Shown here piece by piece: positions 43,891 to 54,061 of a DNA stretch of 64,000 nucleotides. The position numbers were made by a program, and so were the translations under genes. Origin of the DNA: Hirsutella rhossiliensis (Eukaryota > Ascomycota > Sordariomycetes > Hypocreales > Ophiocordycipitaceae). The stretch is taken from assembly GCF_020360975.1 (NCBI RefSeq), contig NW_025408679.1, positions 1,922,001 to 1,986,000 of the forward strand, read 5' to 3'. Under the pieces are notes generated by a model. It had not been told where the DNA came from. It did not search any database and was given only the letters and a program-made list of their open reading frames with translations. Position 1 is the stretch's first letter; every line of letters starts with the position of its first letter.

Positions 43891-46148
43891 ATGGCGCATA
43901 CAGCAGAAGGCGAGGCGCTGTCCGCCGCCCTTTCTAGTGTCCCGTCCACCAGTTTTAGCGCTCCCGAGAGCTCCCCCGACCTTGCCACATCACCTTCGAT
44001 CGACTACGTTGGATATGAAGGCATCGATTGGAATCGCCTCTCGGGTTTCTCTATACGCAAGTATAGAAAAAGAGCGCGGACGGGATGGGTATGGGAGCAT
44101 GGGTTCGATATCGAGAAAAACGATTCCGGTCATCGGTTTTGGCTTTGCAAGGTCTGCCACGGGAAGAAGGCTACAATTACCCATATGTACGATGCTGCAT
44201 CCACAAGTCAAGCGAACAGTCACATGGAAGAAATTCACCACATCAACAAAGGCGGGCCAATGCTACCACAGAGGAAGAAGCAACGCACTCTTTTCGACGT
44301 GGTTGACCTAGACTCCAACCGACCGAAGGATCAGGCTCTGATGAATGCCTTCATCTCGTCCTTTCAACCGCTTCGCTTTCAACATCTCCTGATACGCTGG
44401 GTGGCATGCGACAACATACCATTCCACAAACTGGAGAGTCCGTACTTTCGCGACCTTATGGCTTACGCGAACAGCGCAATTGCGGATTCGGGCAGTATTC
44501 CCACTCATAGCACAATGCGCGACTGGATTGTGCGCTCCTTCAATTGTCACAAAGGCGTCGTGACGGAATTGCTTCGTCGGTCGCTCAGCCGCATCAACGT
44601 CTCCTTTGATGCTTGGTCATCCCGAAAATTCACATCTCTGCTCGGCCTTACCGTACACTTTCTTGATGACGAAGGAAGTTCCGTACGTTTCTCCTCGGCT
44701 TGCCACGGATTGAAGGTCGCCACTGTGGAGAAAACCTGGCCGACCGTGTCAGCGAGATAATCCACGAGTATGGGTTCGAGGATCGCGTTGGATATTTTGT
44801 CACAGACAATGCGGAGAGCAACGACACGTGCCTTGAAGACTTGGGCACTGAGTTGGGGTTCAACAAGCAGCATCGTCGGCTCCGTTGCTGCGGCCACATC
44901 ATCAACCTCGTCGCCCGATCCATTCTTTTCGGCACGGACGCCGACGCGTTTGAAGAGGATTGCCAAGCCAACAAAGAGATCCAAGATGAGGTCAGACTCT
45001 GGAGATCAAGGGGCCCCATCGGCAAGTTGCACAATATCGTTCACTGGGTGGAAAGGTCTGGCCAGCGCATTGAAAGGCTCCACAAGCTCCAATCCATTGA
45101 GAACACCGCCCTGGGCCTCGAAGACAAAACAACCTACGATGTCGTCATGGACAACGCTACTCGCTGGAACTCGTCCGAAGCGATGATGGAGCGGGGCTAC
45201 ATGCTTCGCAATGCACTCGATGCGCTGGTCCAAGCGGAAGTGACAGAGTGGAACCATTATGTGGCGAGAAGGACACGGCACGGGGCAAAGCCGATGCCGA
45301 AGAAGTGCCGCAAGAAGCCTACAATTGTGGACGACCAGATGGCCACTGAGGACTGGTCCGTTATTGCAGAGTATTTGGCGATCCTGAAACCATTGAAGAT
45401 CGCGACAAAGCGCCTAGAGGGCCAGCCACGACAAGGCAAATTCGGCGCGATTTGGGAAGTTTTGCTCACAATGGAGTGGCTTCTGAAGCACCTAGAAGAG
45501 GCAAAGCTACAGCACGAACGGGACGAGGAACCGTACCTGCGAATCGGCTGCAATCTCGGCTGGATGAAGCTGGATCAATACTACGCCCTTACGGAGGATA
45601 GCCCTGCGTACCTCGCAAGCCTCGTCCTCCATCCCGCGTTTCGCTGGTCCACCGTCGAGTCGCAATGGTCCGATCATCCGGACTGGTTGGCCAGAGGAAG
45701 GGCGGCTGTGCAAGAGCTATGGGAGGAGTACCGAACCGTCGCGGTCGAGCAAGATACGATACCCGAGGAGCCCACAGCTGCAAGGAAGACAACGGACCTA
45801 GATGACTTCATGACCTCAATTAGGAAACTTGGCGCTCAACCTGCGTCCTCACCGTTCTCCACGCGTGACGAGTACGCAGAATGGGTGGGCAGTACCGATC
45901 CGGGCGATTGTCTTGTGGACAATCCCATCCAGTACTGGCTTCTCCGCAGACGCCAGTATCCACGCTTGTCGCGAATGGCAATCGACCTCTTTTCTATTCC
46001 GGCAATGTCTTCAGAGCCAGAGAGAATATTTAGCCTTGCCGGACAGATGGTCACAGCTCAGAGAGGTCGCCTCAAAGCGGACCTTATAGGAGCGGCTCAA
46101 TGTATTTCGTCGTGGGAAAAAAGTGGGGTTATCCAGATATCCAAATGA
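43891..46148 (+). pseudogene. hAT-4 transposase with a single frameshift
   Basis: Start at ATG 43891 (MAHTAEGEALSAALSSVPST); an in-frame GTG or ATG further upstream is possible. A BED-type zinc finger (WLCKVCHGKK, then NSHMEEIHH) spans 44150-44245. The body has FDAWSSRKFTSLLGLTVHFL, then one missing base near 44685 (in a TCC run) moves the frame; after it come GRHCGENLADRV, YFVTDNAESND, LRCCGHIINLVA, ATRWNSSEAM, LVLHPAFRWSTV and the dimerisation region LFSIPAMSSEPERIFSLAGQ. With that one base the product would be about 750 residues, the usual hAT length. It is the least damaged hAT in the window. Confidence 0.87.
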
Positions 46149-47257
46149 GATCCAAATCGATTCAAATCAAATCAAATCAAATCAAATCCATGATTTTGCT
46201 ATCCAAATCAAATCAAATTGGACCCTGTCACGAAAAATCAAGCCACCTGTTGTTCAGGTGACATGTTCAATTGAACATCAAATCTGCTTCGCGACAGACC
46301 CCGGATTTGATTTATCTATTTGCAAGTCTGGTCACGTGCGAGCGCCACGGACACGACTCCTAAAGGGAGCGATGTAGACACGTCTCCCTTTTACACTCTT
46401 TGTAGCTCAATTTACATCAATTACGCCCAGCACCTGTGCCAACAGTGCTGACCCCGTAACACTCGGAGACATCACCGCATTCCTGGCCAATGGAACTTTG
46501 GTCTCCACCAAGAAACGCAAGGCGACCGCAGAGGTAGATGCCCTAGACCAAGCGACTCTCCGCGAACTGTACTGCCGTTATACAGTAGCCTGCAGCCTCT
46601 CATTTGCTCATGTTGAGCAGCCGGCCTTTCGCGACTTTATCCGGTATATCCGTCCGGCCGCCGATGATCTCCTCCCGAGGTCCGGCGACACGGTTAAAAA
46701 TGACTTACAATGGGGCTACGACAACAAAAAGGAGTTTGTAAAGCGAGCTCTGCAGAATGCTCTCTCGTCAATCCACATTGTTCCAGACAATTGGACATCG
46801 CCGAATTGTTTGGGCGTAATAGGGTTTACAGTTCAATTCGTTACCGAAGATCATGGTCTGCAGTCCCTGGTGGTGAGGATAAAAGAATTGGAAGGACAGC
46901 ACAGCGGCGAGAACATGGCAGAAGCCATCATGGAGTTCATACGAGAATATGGAATAGCGACAAAAGTTGGATACTTTATGATGGATAATGCCACCAACAT
47001 GAATACCATGATCGACAAAGTCTCCGACGACTTGGAGCACGAGTTCGAAGTTTTCTACGATCCTCTTCCTCACCGACTTCGCTGTTTCGGCCACATCATT
47101 AACCTGGCCGTGATGGAGTTCCTCAGGAAAGCGACCACCCACAGCAGATTCCTACCACGGACCGTCCGACGACGAAGTTAAGCAATGGAGAAAGCGAGGG
47201 GCGATAGGCAAATTGCATAATATCGTGGTCTACATCTGTCAGAACGGTCAGAGGACC

Positions 47258-47540
47258 GTAATGGGGCTGTCGAGCGATAATCACGATAGTCACAATAGTG
47301 ATCACAATAGTGATCACAATGATGACCCCAAAAAAACCGTGTATTCCCCCCCCCCAAGGTCCAGAGGCGTAGGTCCTCTGGGCACATATAACAGAGGGTA
47401 CTGTCGGCGCTATGAACCCCTAGGGTTCACCTGTAATGCTGCTGCCTACCAGGGGTCACCTGTAATGCTGCTGCCTGTCCCTTTAGTGTTGTGTCCACTT
47501 TAGGTGGCCTCGTTCTGACAACATCACCTGGACTCCCCAG
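47258..47540 (+). other. Intron-like 283-nt insert in hAT-3
   Basis: It starts GTAATG after AGG-ACC and ends CCCCAG before CGA-CTT. Removing it leaves an open frame (NGQRTRLQTF). hAT-4 and hAT-1 have no interruption at the matching place. Inside are tandem repeats: TAGTGATCACAA-like units at about 47285-47325, and two copies of TCACCTGTAATGCTGCTGCC at 47428 and 47457. Confidence 0.55.
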
Positions 47541-48868
47541 CGACTTCAGACATTCACTGGTCTCACTGACGGTCTACGGCTACGGCGCGACAATGACACT
47601 CGTTGGAATTCGTGGCATAGCATGGTTGAGTGGGCCCTTAGAACAAAAGTCCGTCAAGGCATCACCATATTTTGTGCTCAAGAGCCTGCCCTGCAAGACG
47701 ATGCTCTGACTTCCTCTGACTGGGTTACTCTGGCTGAAATTCACAAATTTCTCGAACCTTTTCACGACGCTACAATGGCCAACGAAGGCACCGGCAATTC
47801 CATCTCTGACGTTCTGCCAACCATGGACTATCTCTTGCATCACATTGAAGCGGCCAAGGAGGCCACTACCATCCCCCACTTGGCTACAATGATGGAGACG
47901 ACATGGGCCAAATTAGCCGACTACTACGAATTGACGGAAGATTCGCCAGTCTATTCAGCAGCGACGGTATTAAATCCTTCCCTCAAGTGGGCATATATGG
48001 AGAAGACTTGGGACGACAAGAATGAATGGATTGAGAGAGCTAAAGCTCGGGTAGGGGAGCTCTGGAGGGAGGCATACAAATCTACCACTCCCTGCCCTGT
48101 TCTTCGACCAGCTTCCGCACAAGAGCCAAGTGCAAGACGACCAAATGGGTACAAAATGTGGATGAAAGAGCAAAAGGCTACGATTTTCAACATGGATGAC
48201 GACGAGTACGAAGTGTATTGCCGCGAGCCTGTGGTGATGGTATCGGATCCGTTGAAATGGTGGTTAGAGTCAGCGCAGCGGCGACGGTTCCTAACTTATC
48301 TTTGATGGCCATTGACCTTCTATCGATTGCGCCTATGTCTACTGAGACAGAGCGGCTCTTCTCCAAAGCCAAACTTTCGGTAACCGACCAGCGAGGATCT
48401 ATGAACATTGAAACTTTAAATCTCTTGGAATGCCTACGATCCTGGGACCGGAGCGCTCTGATACTCCCATCCGAGGTAAGATTTCTGTTTCGTCAGATGA
48501 AGATTGTCTAATTATGGATTCCAGTGTCGCTATATCGATCCGGAAGCCACCGGTACCGGGTCTGAGCCTCTGATTCAGGAAAGGGGCGAGGAAAGCTGCA
48601 GGTAAGGCAGGCAATTCGGTGAGGGCGCTGGAAAACTTGAAGGCAACCTTGCAGGTGCGACGGGTGCAATGCCAAATGTCAGACTATATGTTCACACTAA
48701 TAGTGTAGACCACAGTTTGCACTGTAGTTCAGTTTGGCCGTGACGAACAGACTAATAGTTCAGTTTGAACATCTCAGGCACACTGGTAGTGTAGTGCGGC
48801 CAAGTCACACGCACTGAATGAGCAGTTTGAGGGGTCCAAACGCACTGGCCACACTATTAGGAGCATTG

Positions 48869-49503
48869 GAAGGGCCTTCCGTTTTGGGTCTGCACTCCCA
48901 ACCACAAGACTATCCAAACCTGGCAAAAAGAGTCTGGTTAGTAAAAGTAATGAAAGACAAGCCAAATACTCACCAAAGCCAGACATAATACCGCCTTCGT
49001 CAACATTCACGGTATTTTCTGGTTTAATCCATCCATACTCCTTTTCCTGATATCGAAGAACCAGTGAACCGCCCGAGGCGTAAAAGCATTAAATCGGTTA
49101 GCTTCCTGACGTCTCCCACGCTTGTTCTTGATGTCCGGATGGCGATTAATGAATTTGGAGACCCAGTTGCGCCCACTGTCCGGTCGTTGTTCAGTTGCTT
49201 CATAAGAGCCTCCACACATGCGCGGATCTGACTGTGGGAGGGAGCATAGCCGAGAGACTCTTGGCGGAGGATCCAGGAAACCAAGCGAGCTTCCTGAGAC
49301 TTACTCAATAGTTGACGAGGCTGGATCTGATCAGCCAGGGCTACCTGGCCTTTGAGTCTGTCGGAAATAGACTGCTGAGGTATGTCATACTTTTGGGCGG
49401 CGCGGTACTGCGACAAGCCGTTTTTTGTGACATCAATTATCGCATTAGCCATAGTATCCTCCGTATAAATACTCCGAGGCCGCTTTAAGGTCATTTTGGC
49501 CAT
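48869..49503 (-). pseudogene. pogo-2 transposase, N-terminal part
   Basis: ATG 49503 (MAKMTLKRPRSIYTEDTM). A psq-type HTH (AIIDVTKNGLSQYRAAQKYD, IPQQSISDRLKG) and a Tc5/CENP-B HTH (LVSWILRQESLGYAPSHSQI, then WVSKFINRHPDIKNKRGRRQ after a frame change near 49170) precede the first catalytic Asp in VNVDEGGIMSGFG (about 49000). A 54-nt intron (48920-48973) has GTGAGT, a perfect TACTAAC branch site and GCCAG. The next exon reads LDSLVVGSADPKRKAL up to the hAT-3 insertion. Confidence 0.85.
48920..48973 (-). other. Intron in pogo-2 transposase gene
   Basis: Minus-strand GTGAGTATTTGG...TTTTACTAACC...TTTGCCAG. Splicing joins GGCTTTG to GTTTGGATAG in frame. Confidence 0.85.
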
Positions 49504-49743
49504 GTGGTAGAGGAATAACGAGAAGAATCATCGTCAGGAGGCGGAAGGAGATTAGGGGGTTGGATGGTAATTTCGCGTGCAAGGTACGCACAGGCCACAG
49601 ACCCCTGTACAAACATTCAACCATCGAAAAGTAGAATTCAATCAATCCTCTATCTACTCCAAGTGACGGCTTGTGAATATCTTCAAAGCTGGCTGGAATC
49701 GGTGTAAGTGAAATTGATGGTTTTTGGTGGGGATATTTTCTAA
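49504..49743. other. pogo-2 5' flank
   Basis: Non-coding sequence between the right TIR of pogo-2 and its transposase ATG; presumably its promoter. Confidence 0.6.
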
Positions 49744-49789
49744 TGCGCTACCGAAAGGTGGGTGTTACCGAAAGGGGGGTGGGGCATGG
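49744..49789 (-). repeat. pogo-2 right terminal inverted repeat
   Basis: Exact 46-bp inverse of 22794-22839. Confidence 0.95.
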
Positions 49790-51244
49790 TAACAATTACA
49801 ACAAGCCCAAAGGGCTACGTCAATGATATCCTTGCCCTCGAATTCATCGACCACTTCGAGCGTCACACCCGGCCCCAAGTCCCCGAAGAGGAGCGCCTTG
49901 TCTTAATGGACGGCTGCGAGAACCACTTTACATACGAATTGGTGCATTTTGCTACCAACACAATATACAGCTGTTCCCGTTACCGCCTCATGTGACTCAC
50001 CTACTCCAGCCGCTTGACGTTGGGGTCTTTGGTCCCTACAAGCACTGGCATCAACAAGTGCTATATCGTGAGATTGCAAACGGAGCTACTAACTTCAACA
50101 AGACCGACTTCCTTTTCCATCTTCAAGAGATGCGTAACCGAACCTTTAAGCGGCCTACGATCCTATCAGCCTGGGAGAAATCTGGTCTCTTTCCATTCAA
50201 CCCAAGCGTCGTCCTCGACCAGTTGCAAGATGCGTTATCCTCATTAACCGACTCTGTCCGCGAACGAGAACTCCTGGGTTCGTTGAGGAAGGCACGCCAA
50301 TAGATGACGATAGTAGTAACGAGGATGCATTCGAAAATATGCGCTCTACACCACAGACGCCAACTTCTCGATCGATCGAAGCGGTTCCAGGCGGTAGAGG
50401 GCCAGCAACGCCCGTTACAGTCCATCGTATTGACTGGAAGACCCTCAAAACACCACGGCTAAATCTTCACGACATCCACAAATGCCATGAATTCATCAGA
50501 CTACGGATAGACCTCTCTATTGCATCAGGTACGCCTATTACGCCGTCAGTTGCACACGTACAGGAAAAGTACGTAAAGCAGCGCACACCCGCACTCAATG
50601 GTATCACCGCCACGGATGAGATGAGGCGTCTCAAAGAGAATCAGCTTAGACGATCGAAACTAGCAGAAGGGACATCGATTGTAGGGAAATTCGGGCCATT
50701 AACCGTCCACGATTCGAGACTACGTGTCGCAAAAGACGAATACAACCGACTGGCTGCACAGGCTGACGAGGCACGAAGGCGGCTTAAAAAGGAAGTCCGT
50801 GAAGAGGCTGCGTTTTTGCGCCGCTGGGTTAGGCAGGTTAAGGGTACCTGCCGAGATAGTATCTCGAAGTCATCAAACAAGCAGCTACGGCTCCTTGGCC
50901 GCGACAAACGAGGTCTTCGAAGCTACATGGATAGTATCGAGTCGATATGTTACCAATACGCCGCTTTCCGTGCCCTTGGCGATCCAGATCGATCGACTGA
51001 CTGTCCTTTCGCTTGGATATGGTACAATGACATTACGTACAATCGAAGCAGCGTTCTTACTTGGCCCAAAGACTACGATCGCGAGGTCGTACAGAAAGCC
51101 GTTGAATTGGTTATCTTAGAGACCCAAGAGAGGTCTACAGCACGAAGGGCGCTTACGTTTGAAGTTGACGGAATTGAGATTACTGAAGAGATCGTTATTG
51201 ACGGGCTAACCGAGGAATTTGAAGCTATTATAAAGGAGGAATAG
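49790..51244 (+). pseudogene. pogo-1A transposase, C-terminal half
   Basis: It continues the pogo-1A gene after pogo-2: ITTSPKGYVNDILALEF, then the second catalytic Asp (LVLMDGCENHFTYELVHF). One T is missing from a T-run at about 49948 compared with pogo-1B. The third Asp is in THLLQPLDVGVFGPYK (about 49995-50035), 35 residues after the second. A long tail follows after another one-base loss at about 50272. It has conserved basic and helical stretches (RLKENQLRRSKLAEG, RLAAQADEARRRLKKEVREE, SNKQLRLLGRDKRGL) and ends FEAIIKEE at 51244. The roughly 300-residue tail is much longer than in pogo-3 and is also present in pogo-1B. Confidence 0.85.
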
Positions 51245-51398
51245 ATAGGCAATCTAGCATCGTGAGACCATCAATCTAGCTGTATGTCTAATTGTTGTAC
51301 GGATAAGTGCGTAAATCGACGTGGTGGGGCTTCGTGCGTTTATGGGGGGAAATTAGGTACATAATCCTACTAGTTAATTGGCGGGGCCGCTATGTACT

Positions 51399-51494
51399 CT
51401 TTTTTGCGAATCAACGGACTTTTTGCTACTCAACGCACCCCCCGTGCATGACTTGACATGCGCGGGAATCGGGACGGATTTTAGTCCCCCCAAG
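51399..51494 (-). repeat. pogo-1A right terminal inverted repeat
   Basis: Inverse of 21695-21790 with about one difference (GCA/GCG), followed by TA at 51495-51496. Confidence 0.95.
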
Positions 51495-53030
51495 TACCAC
51501 GCGTTACGCGTATTTTTGGTGGGAGCTACGGTCAAGCGCGAGTGGTGGGGTGTACACGGGTTCGGGGCGCGTCCACACATTAGCTCCCCAACTAAGGGGC
51601 TTGTCCCCTTAGTGGCTCCCGAAGGGCCCCGCCAACGGGTACAGCCGCAAAAACCGTAGACAATCATATCCGTAGGGTGTGGTTAAATCCACAACAGCTT
51701 CCGCTAAATCCACAAAATTTTCTGCCCCATCCCCCGCCGCCACTGCCGCACCCAATCAATAGTGGGGAGATTTGTGTAGGCCAACACCTCAAATGGTACT
51801 ACCCGTTGGCTGAAGCTAGGCGGGGCGCCTAGCTTCAGCCAACGGGTAGGTGCGGAGCAGCTAAGCCAACTAAGTGCTGCGCACTTAGGCACTTAGTTGG
51901 CCGTCTAGGTGCTCCGCACCTAGCCTTAGCCAACGGGTAGTTGTCAGCTGATGTCTGTACCTACCTGGTCCATATGACCTTGGAACACGTGGTACCAATT
52001 ACGACGACTGGATGTCTCACAACGGGGGGGAACGAGTCAGGAACGGTCAACCTTAGGGCATATCTCGTTATGAATTGGAACGGGGACCAACCAGCACCCC
52101 TCCATCGCCAGGCTTACTGATTCCCGTTGAACCATCAGGCTGAACGAGATGCGCCCAAATCGTCTTATATGCGTGTTCCTCGTGTCTCAGGAATGGGTCG
52201 AGAACTAGTGGAGCACGTGGACCAATGACGACTTGCCACCCCATGTTACCCATGCACAGACCGGAAACATCAAGCACCATTCATACGTAAACAAGGCGTA
52301 AATCCATCACGGACGACTATGATGCCGATCTTGAGGCACATAGCCGACAATTCTTCATGGCTCTACGGAGGAACATTTCAAAAGTTCTTGCTGACGCTAA
52401 AATAACCCCTGTACGCAAAAGGGAAAGAAAAGAACCCCGCACATGAAATTGTCGAGAAGAAGGTCCGAACGAAGTGACGCCTCTAGGTCTCTCTAGGTAA
52501 TACAGCTCGAAACCAGGTAAGGAGGGAGGTTTGTGGTCCACTGAGGGGTCCGGAGGATCTCCTATTCGATCGGGATCCTCCAAGGAGCCCGGTATATCTT
52601 TACTGGCTCGGGGACCTCAAGAGATTGAACTATCGACCTAATAGCTTGGAAAGCTATTGATCGGGGAGATCGAGCTGAATGTGCTGACGTAGATGGCTTA
52701 CGCGGCCTTCAGTGAGGGGCAAGGAGTGCCCTCTTCCTGATAGAATGTACATTATACCTGGACACGGGATATGAACACAGGTGTTGGAACGGCGCAGCAG
52801 GAAGGGCGGCATGGGTCACCTGCCAGGTCACGTGGGGCATTCAGTTGAGATTTCTGCGGGCCCAAAAAGGGGCACATTCCTAGCCGGAAGGGGAGAACAC
52901 ACACATCGCTCACACACACACAGCCGTGCCTATAGCTCCAATTGACCTCTTCTGTGTGCCCACTATCGTTGCCACCTTCCTCATTCGGACGAGCCGCAGA
53001 ACCGCTGTTCTGACAACAGGGAAGGCACAG
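51495..53030. other. Gene-free stretch with a foldback cluster
   Basis: It holds the hairpin cluster at 51799-51940 and otherwise no recognisable gene. A short minus-strand frame (52068-52280, GWQVVIGPRAPLVLDPFLRH) has protein-like composition but matches nothing I know and is not called. Confidence 0.5.
51799..51940. repeat. Cluster of three adjoining hairpins
   Basis: CTACCCGTTGGCTGAAGC at 51799 and on to 51821 is a 23-bp arm whose exact inverse follows after GGGGC (51827-51849). Next, a GCCAACTAAGTGC arm (about 51865) pairs with GCACTTAG and then with GCACTTAGTTGGC. A third, CTAGGTGC/GCACCTAG, folds around TCC (about 51906). CCAACGGGTAG occurs again at about 51930. Confidence 0.85.
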
Positions 53031-53136
53031 GAGTAACGAAACATGCACGGACGATTTCGAAACATGCACGGAGACTTAAACCCCATTTGGAAGAGTAGGC
53101 GCGCACCACAATTTGGCGCGCGCGTTCCCAACGCCG
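53031..53136 (+). repeat. MULE-1 left terminal inverted repeat
   Basis: It carries the paired 15-mer CGAAACATGCACGGA and CCCCATTTGGAAGA, as in MULE-0 and the stray copy at 7370-7453. Confidence 0.95.
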
Positions 53137-54013
53137 TGGCCGCCTCGTCGCGCCCGCCCTATTACTCGACTACCGGTATGTACGGAGGATGCATTCAATA
53201 TTGCAAAGATCACCAACGCCAGAAGATGCGTCCTTGAGTCGTTCAATTGAAGCTATCACTAAGCCCGGCCCGACCGATTCCGATGTGTATGCAATATGCA
53301 CACAGCAGTGGAAGGTGCATTTTTGGCCGCCTTGCCTACCTCTGTGACTGTGACTGTGACTGTGAGGAAGGATCCGTCCGACGCGGCGGAGGGCGAGGCA
53401 CATAGGGAACGAATTTGGGGACGGCCCGCTCGCTGGAATTGCATGGTGCCGTGTCCGTCTGATCCCCTGGCTGCTGGAAATGCTCCTTACCGTCCCGTGA
53501 GACTGTGCCGGCGGCTGTGCCCACATGAAGCCGTCGTGATGTGCCTGTGTCGAGGAGGCGGTTCTTGCCACCGTGACGGCGCCGGTGCCTGTACGTATAC
53601 AGGCACAAGTGATGTAGGCGGTGGCATCACAGAGTATCCCTGATGCCGGCGGCGCCTGTGGAAGTGAGGGTACCTGTGATAACGGTACTGGCGTTGCTGC
53701 TGCTTGCGACTTGATGAAATCACCGATCTGCTGAGCAAGATCGTCAACCCGGCTGCTCACGGAAGCAAGCGTATTCGACCTCTTGTTTACGACAGTAGCG
53801 CCCGTGCCCTTCCTCTTCCTTTGTGTCCCTGGTGGCCGTGACTCGAGATCGGATTTAGCTCTCTGCTCCTCTTGCTCCCAAGCACTAAGGATCCGGCCCG
53901 TGGATGCCTCCAGTGGAGGGGGTTGCCTCGGGCCCGTTGTTCGCACGCCGGCGAGGCTGGACAACATCGGGATCGGGCTCATGTCGTGATTCGATATACC
54001 GTCGTAGTTCAGG

Positions 54014-54061
54014 CTGATAGTAAATTAGTATATAGCTAGATAGGGGGGCCGTAATACTTAC
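54014..54061 (-). other. Intron in MULE-1 transposase gene
   Basis: Minus-strand GTAAGTATTACGG...CTATCAG, 48 nt, at the same codon as in MULE-2. Confidence 0.7.

Larger units (their letters stand above)
43509..46330 (+). mobile_element. hAT-4 inserted in the gypsy 3' LTR
   Basis: 23-bp terminal repeats starting CAGACTTGCAAATAG, with the 8-bp target duplication GTCACGTG (43501-43508 and 46331-46338). The intact 5' LTR has a single GTCACGTG, confirming the insertion site. Tandem AAATC pentamers occur at 43531-43620 and 46155-46215. Length 2822 bp. Confidence 0.97.
37841..46461 (+). mobile_element. Ty3/gypsy chromovirus inserted in hAT-3
   Basis: 177-bp LTRs (TGTAAGGGGC to CCCGTAACA), a 5-bp target duplication CTCGG, an in-line primer-binding site, gag with CCHC knuckle, pol in gypsy order (protease, RT, RNase H, integrase), a C-terminal chromodomain and a polypurine tract (about 43434-43450). 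The 3' LTR is interrupted by hAT-4. Without hAT-4 the element is about 5.8 kb. The two LTRs are identical. Confidence 0.96.
43455..46461 (+). repeat. Gypsy 3' LTR, interrupted by hAT-4
   Basis: LTR bases 1-54 are at 43455-43508 and the rest at 46339-46461, giving 177 bp in total, identical to the 5' LTR. Confidence 0.95.
37456..48605 (+). pseudogene. hAT-3 transposase, split by the gypsy element
   Basis: The upstream piece (to 37840) encodes a BED-type zinc finger (WWHCQPCFDKKRAKKYNYC, then IVNHLRKEH, about 37683-37780). Across the gypsy insertion the frame continues (SRL-GDITAFLANGTL, from 46462) into the hAT body: FAHVEQPAFRDF, DNWTSPNCLGVIGFTVQF, EGQHSGENMAEA, YFMMDNATNMN, LRCFGHIINLAVMEFL. 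After a shift near 47160 comes RGAIGKLHNIV. A 283-nt intron-like insert (47258-47540) is followed by NDTRWNSWHSMVEWAL, VLNPSLKWAYMEKTW, and, after a shift at about 48300, the dimerisation region LSIAPMSTETERLFSKAKL. A likely 49-nt intron (48476-48524) leads to a final exon ending at TAA 48603-48605. The start codon is uncertain because the frame is disturbed before the zinc finger. Confidence 0.8.
26723..48868 (+). mobile_element. hAT-3 inserted in pogo-2
   Basis: The terminal inverted repeats are CAGCGCTCCTAATAGTGTGG (26723) and CAATGCTCCTAATAGTGTGG (read inward from 48868). The 8-bp target duplication GAAGGGCC is present at 26715-26722 and 48869-48876. Joining the two pogo-2 halves across one copy restores the codons K-R-K-A-L-L-K-G-P-Q. 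Subterminal ACTATTAGTG motifs are numerous at both ends. Without Copia-4 and the gypsy element it is about 3.9 kb. Confidence 0.93.
22794..49789 (-). mobile_element. pogo-2 inserted in pogo-1A
   Basis: Perfect 46-bp terminal inverted repeats (22794-22839 and 49744-49789) begin CCATGCCCCACCCCCC and carry TTTCGGTA twice. The target duplication is TA (22792-22793 and 49790-49791), confirmed by the uninterrupted sequence GGCATAACAATT in pogo-1B (complement of about 62430-62442). Its own 2.2-kb body is split by hAT-2 and hAT-3. Its gene lies on the minus strand. Confidence 0.95.
21695..51494 (+). mobile_element. pogo-1A: outermost element of the nest
   Basis: Terminal inverted repeats of about 96 bp (21695-21790 and 51399-51494, outer bases CTTGGGGGGACTAAAATCC) are flanked by TA (21693-21694 and 51495-51496). 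Removing pogo-2 and one TA leaves about 2.80 kb, matching pogo-1B with its LINE insert removed (about 2.80 kb). The transposase runs on the plus strand and is split by pogo-2 at 22793/49790. Confidence 0.95.

Noticed and set aside
37841..46461. Integrated virus
   Set aside because: Gag, pol order, LTRs and chromodomain are those of a Ty3/gypsy chromovirus with no envelope gene; it is a retrotransposon.
21695..51494. Giant 30-kb mobile element with terminal repeats (Starship-like)
   Set aside because: No tyrosine-recombinase captain gene is visible, and all internal DNA is accounted for by separate transposons with their own duplications. The outer element is a 2.8-kb pogo element enlarged by nesting.
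52068..52280. Short protein-like frame on the minus strand
   Set aside because: 70 residues, no signal peptide or motif, no homolog I know; not distinguishable from chance.
52560..52700. tRNA-like sequence with short stems (TAGCTT...AAGCTA)
   Set aside because: No consistent cloverleaf, no TTCGAATC-type T-loop and no anticodon arm at the right spacing.
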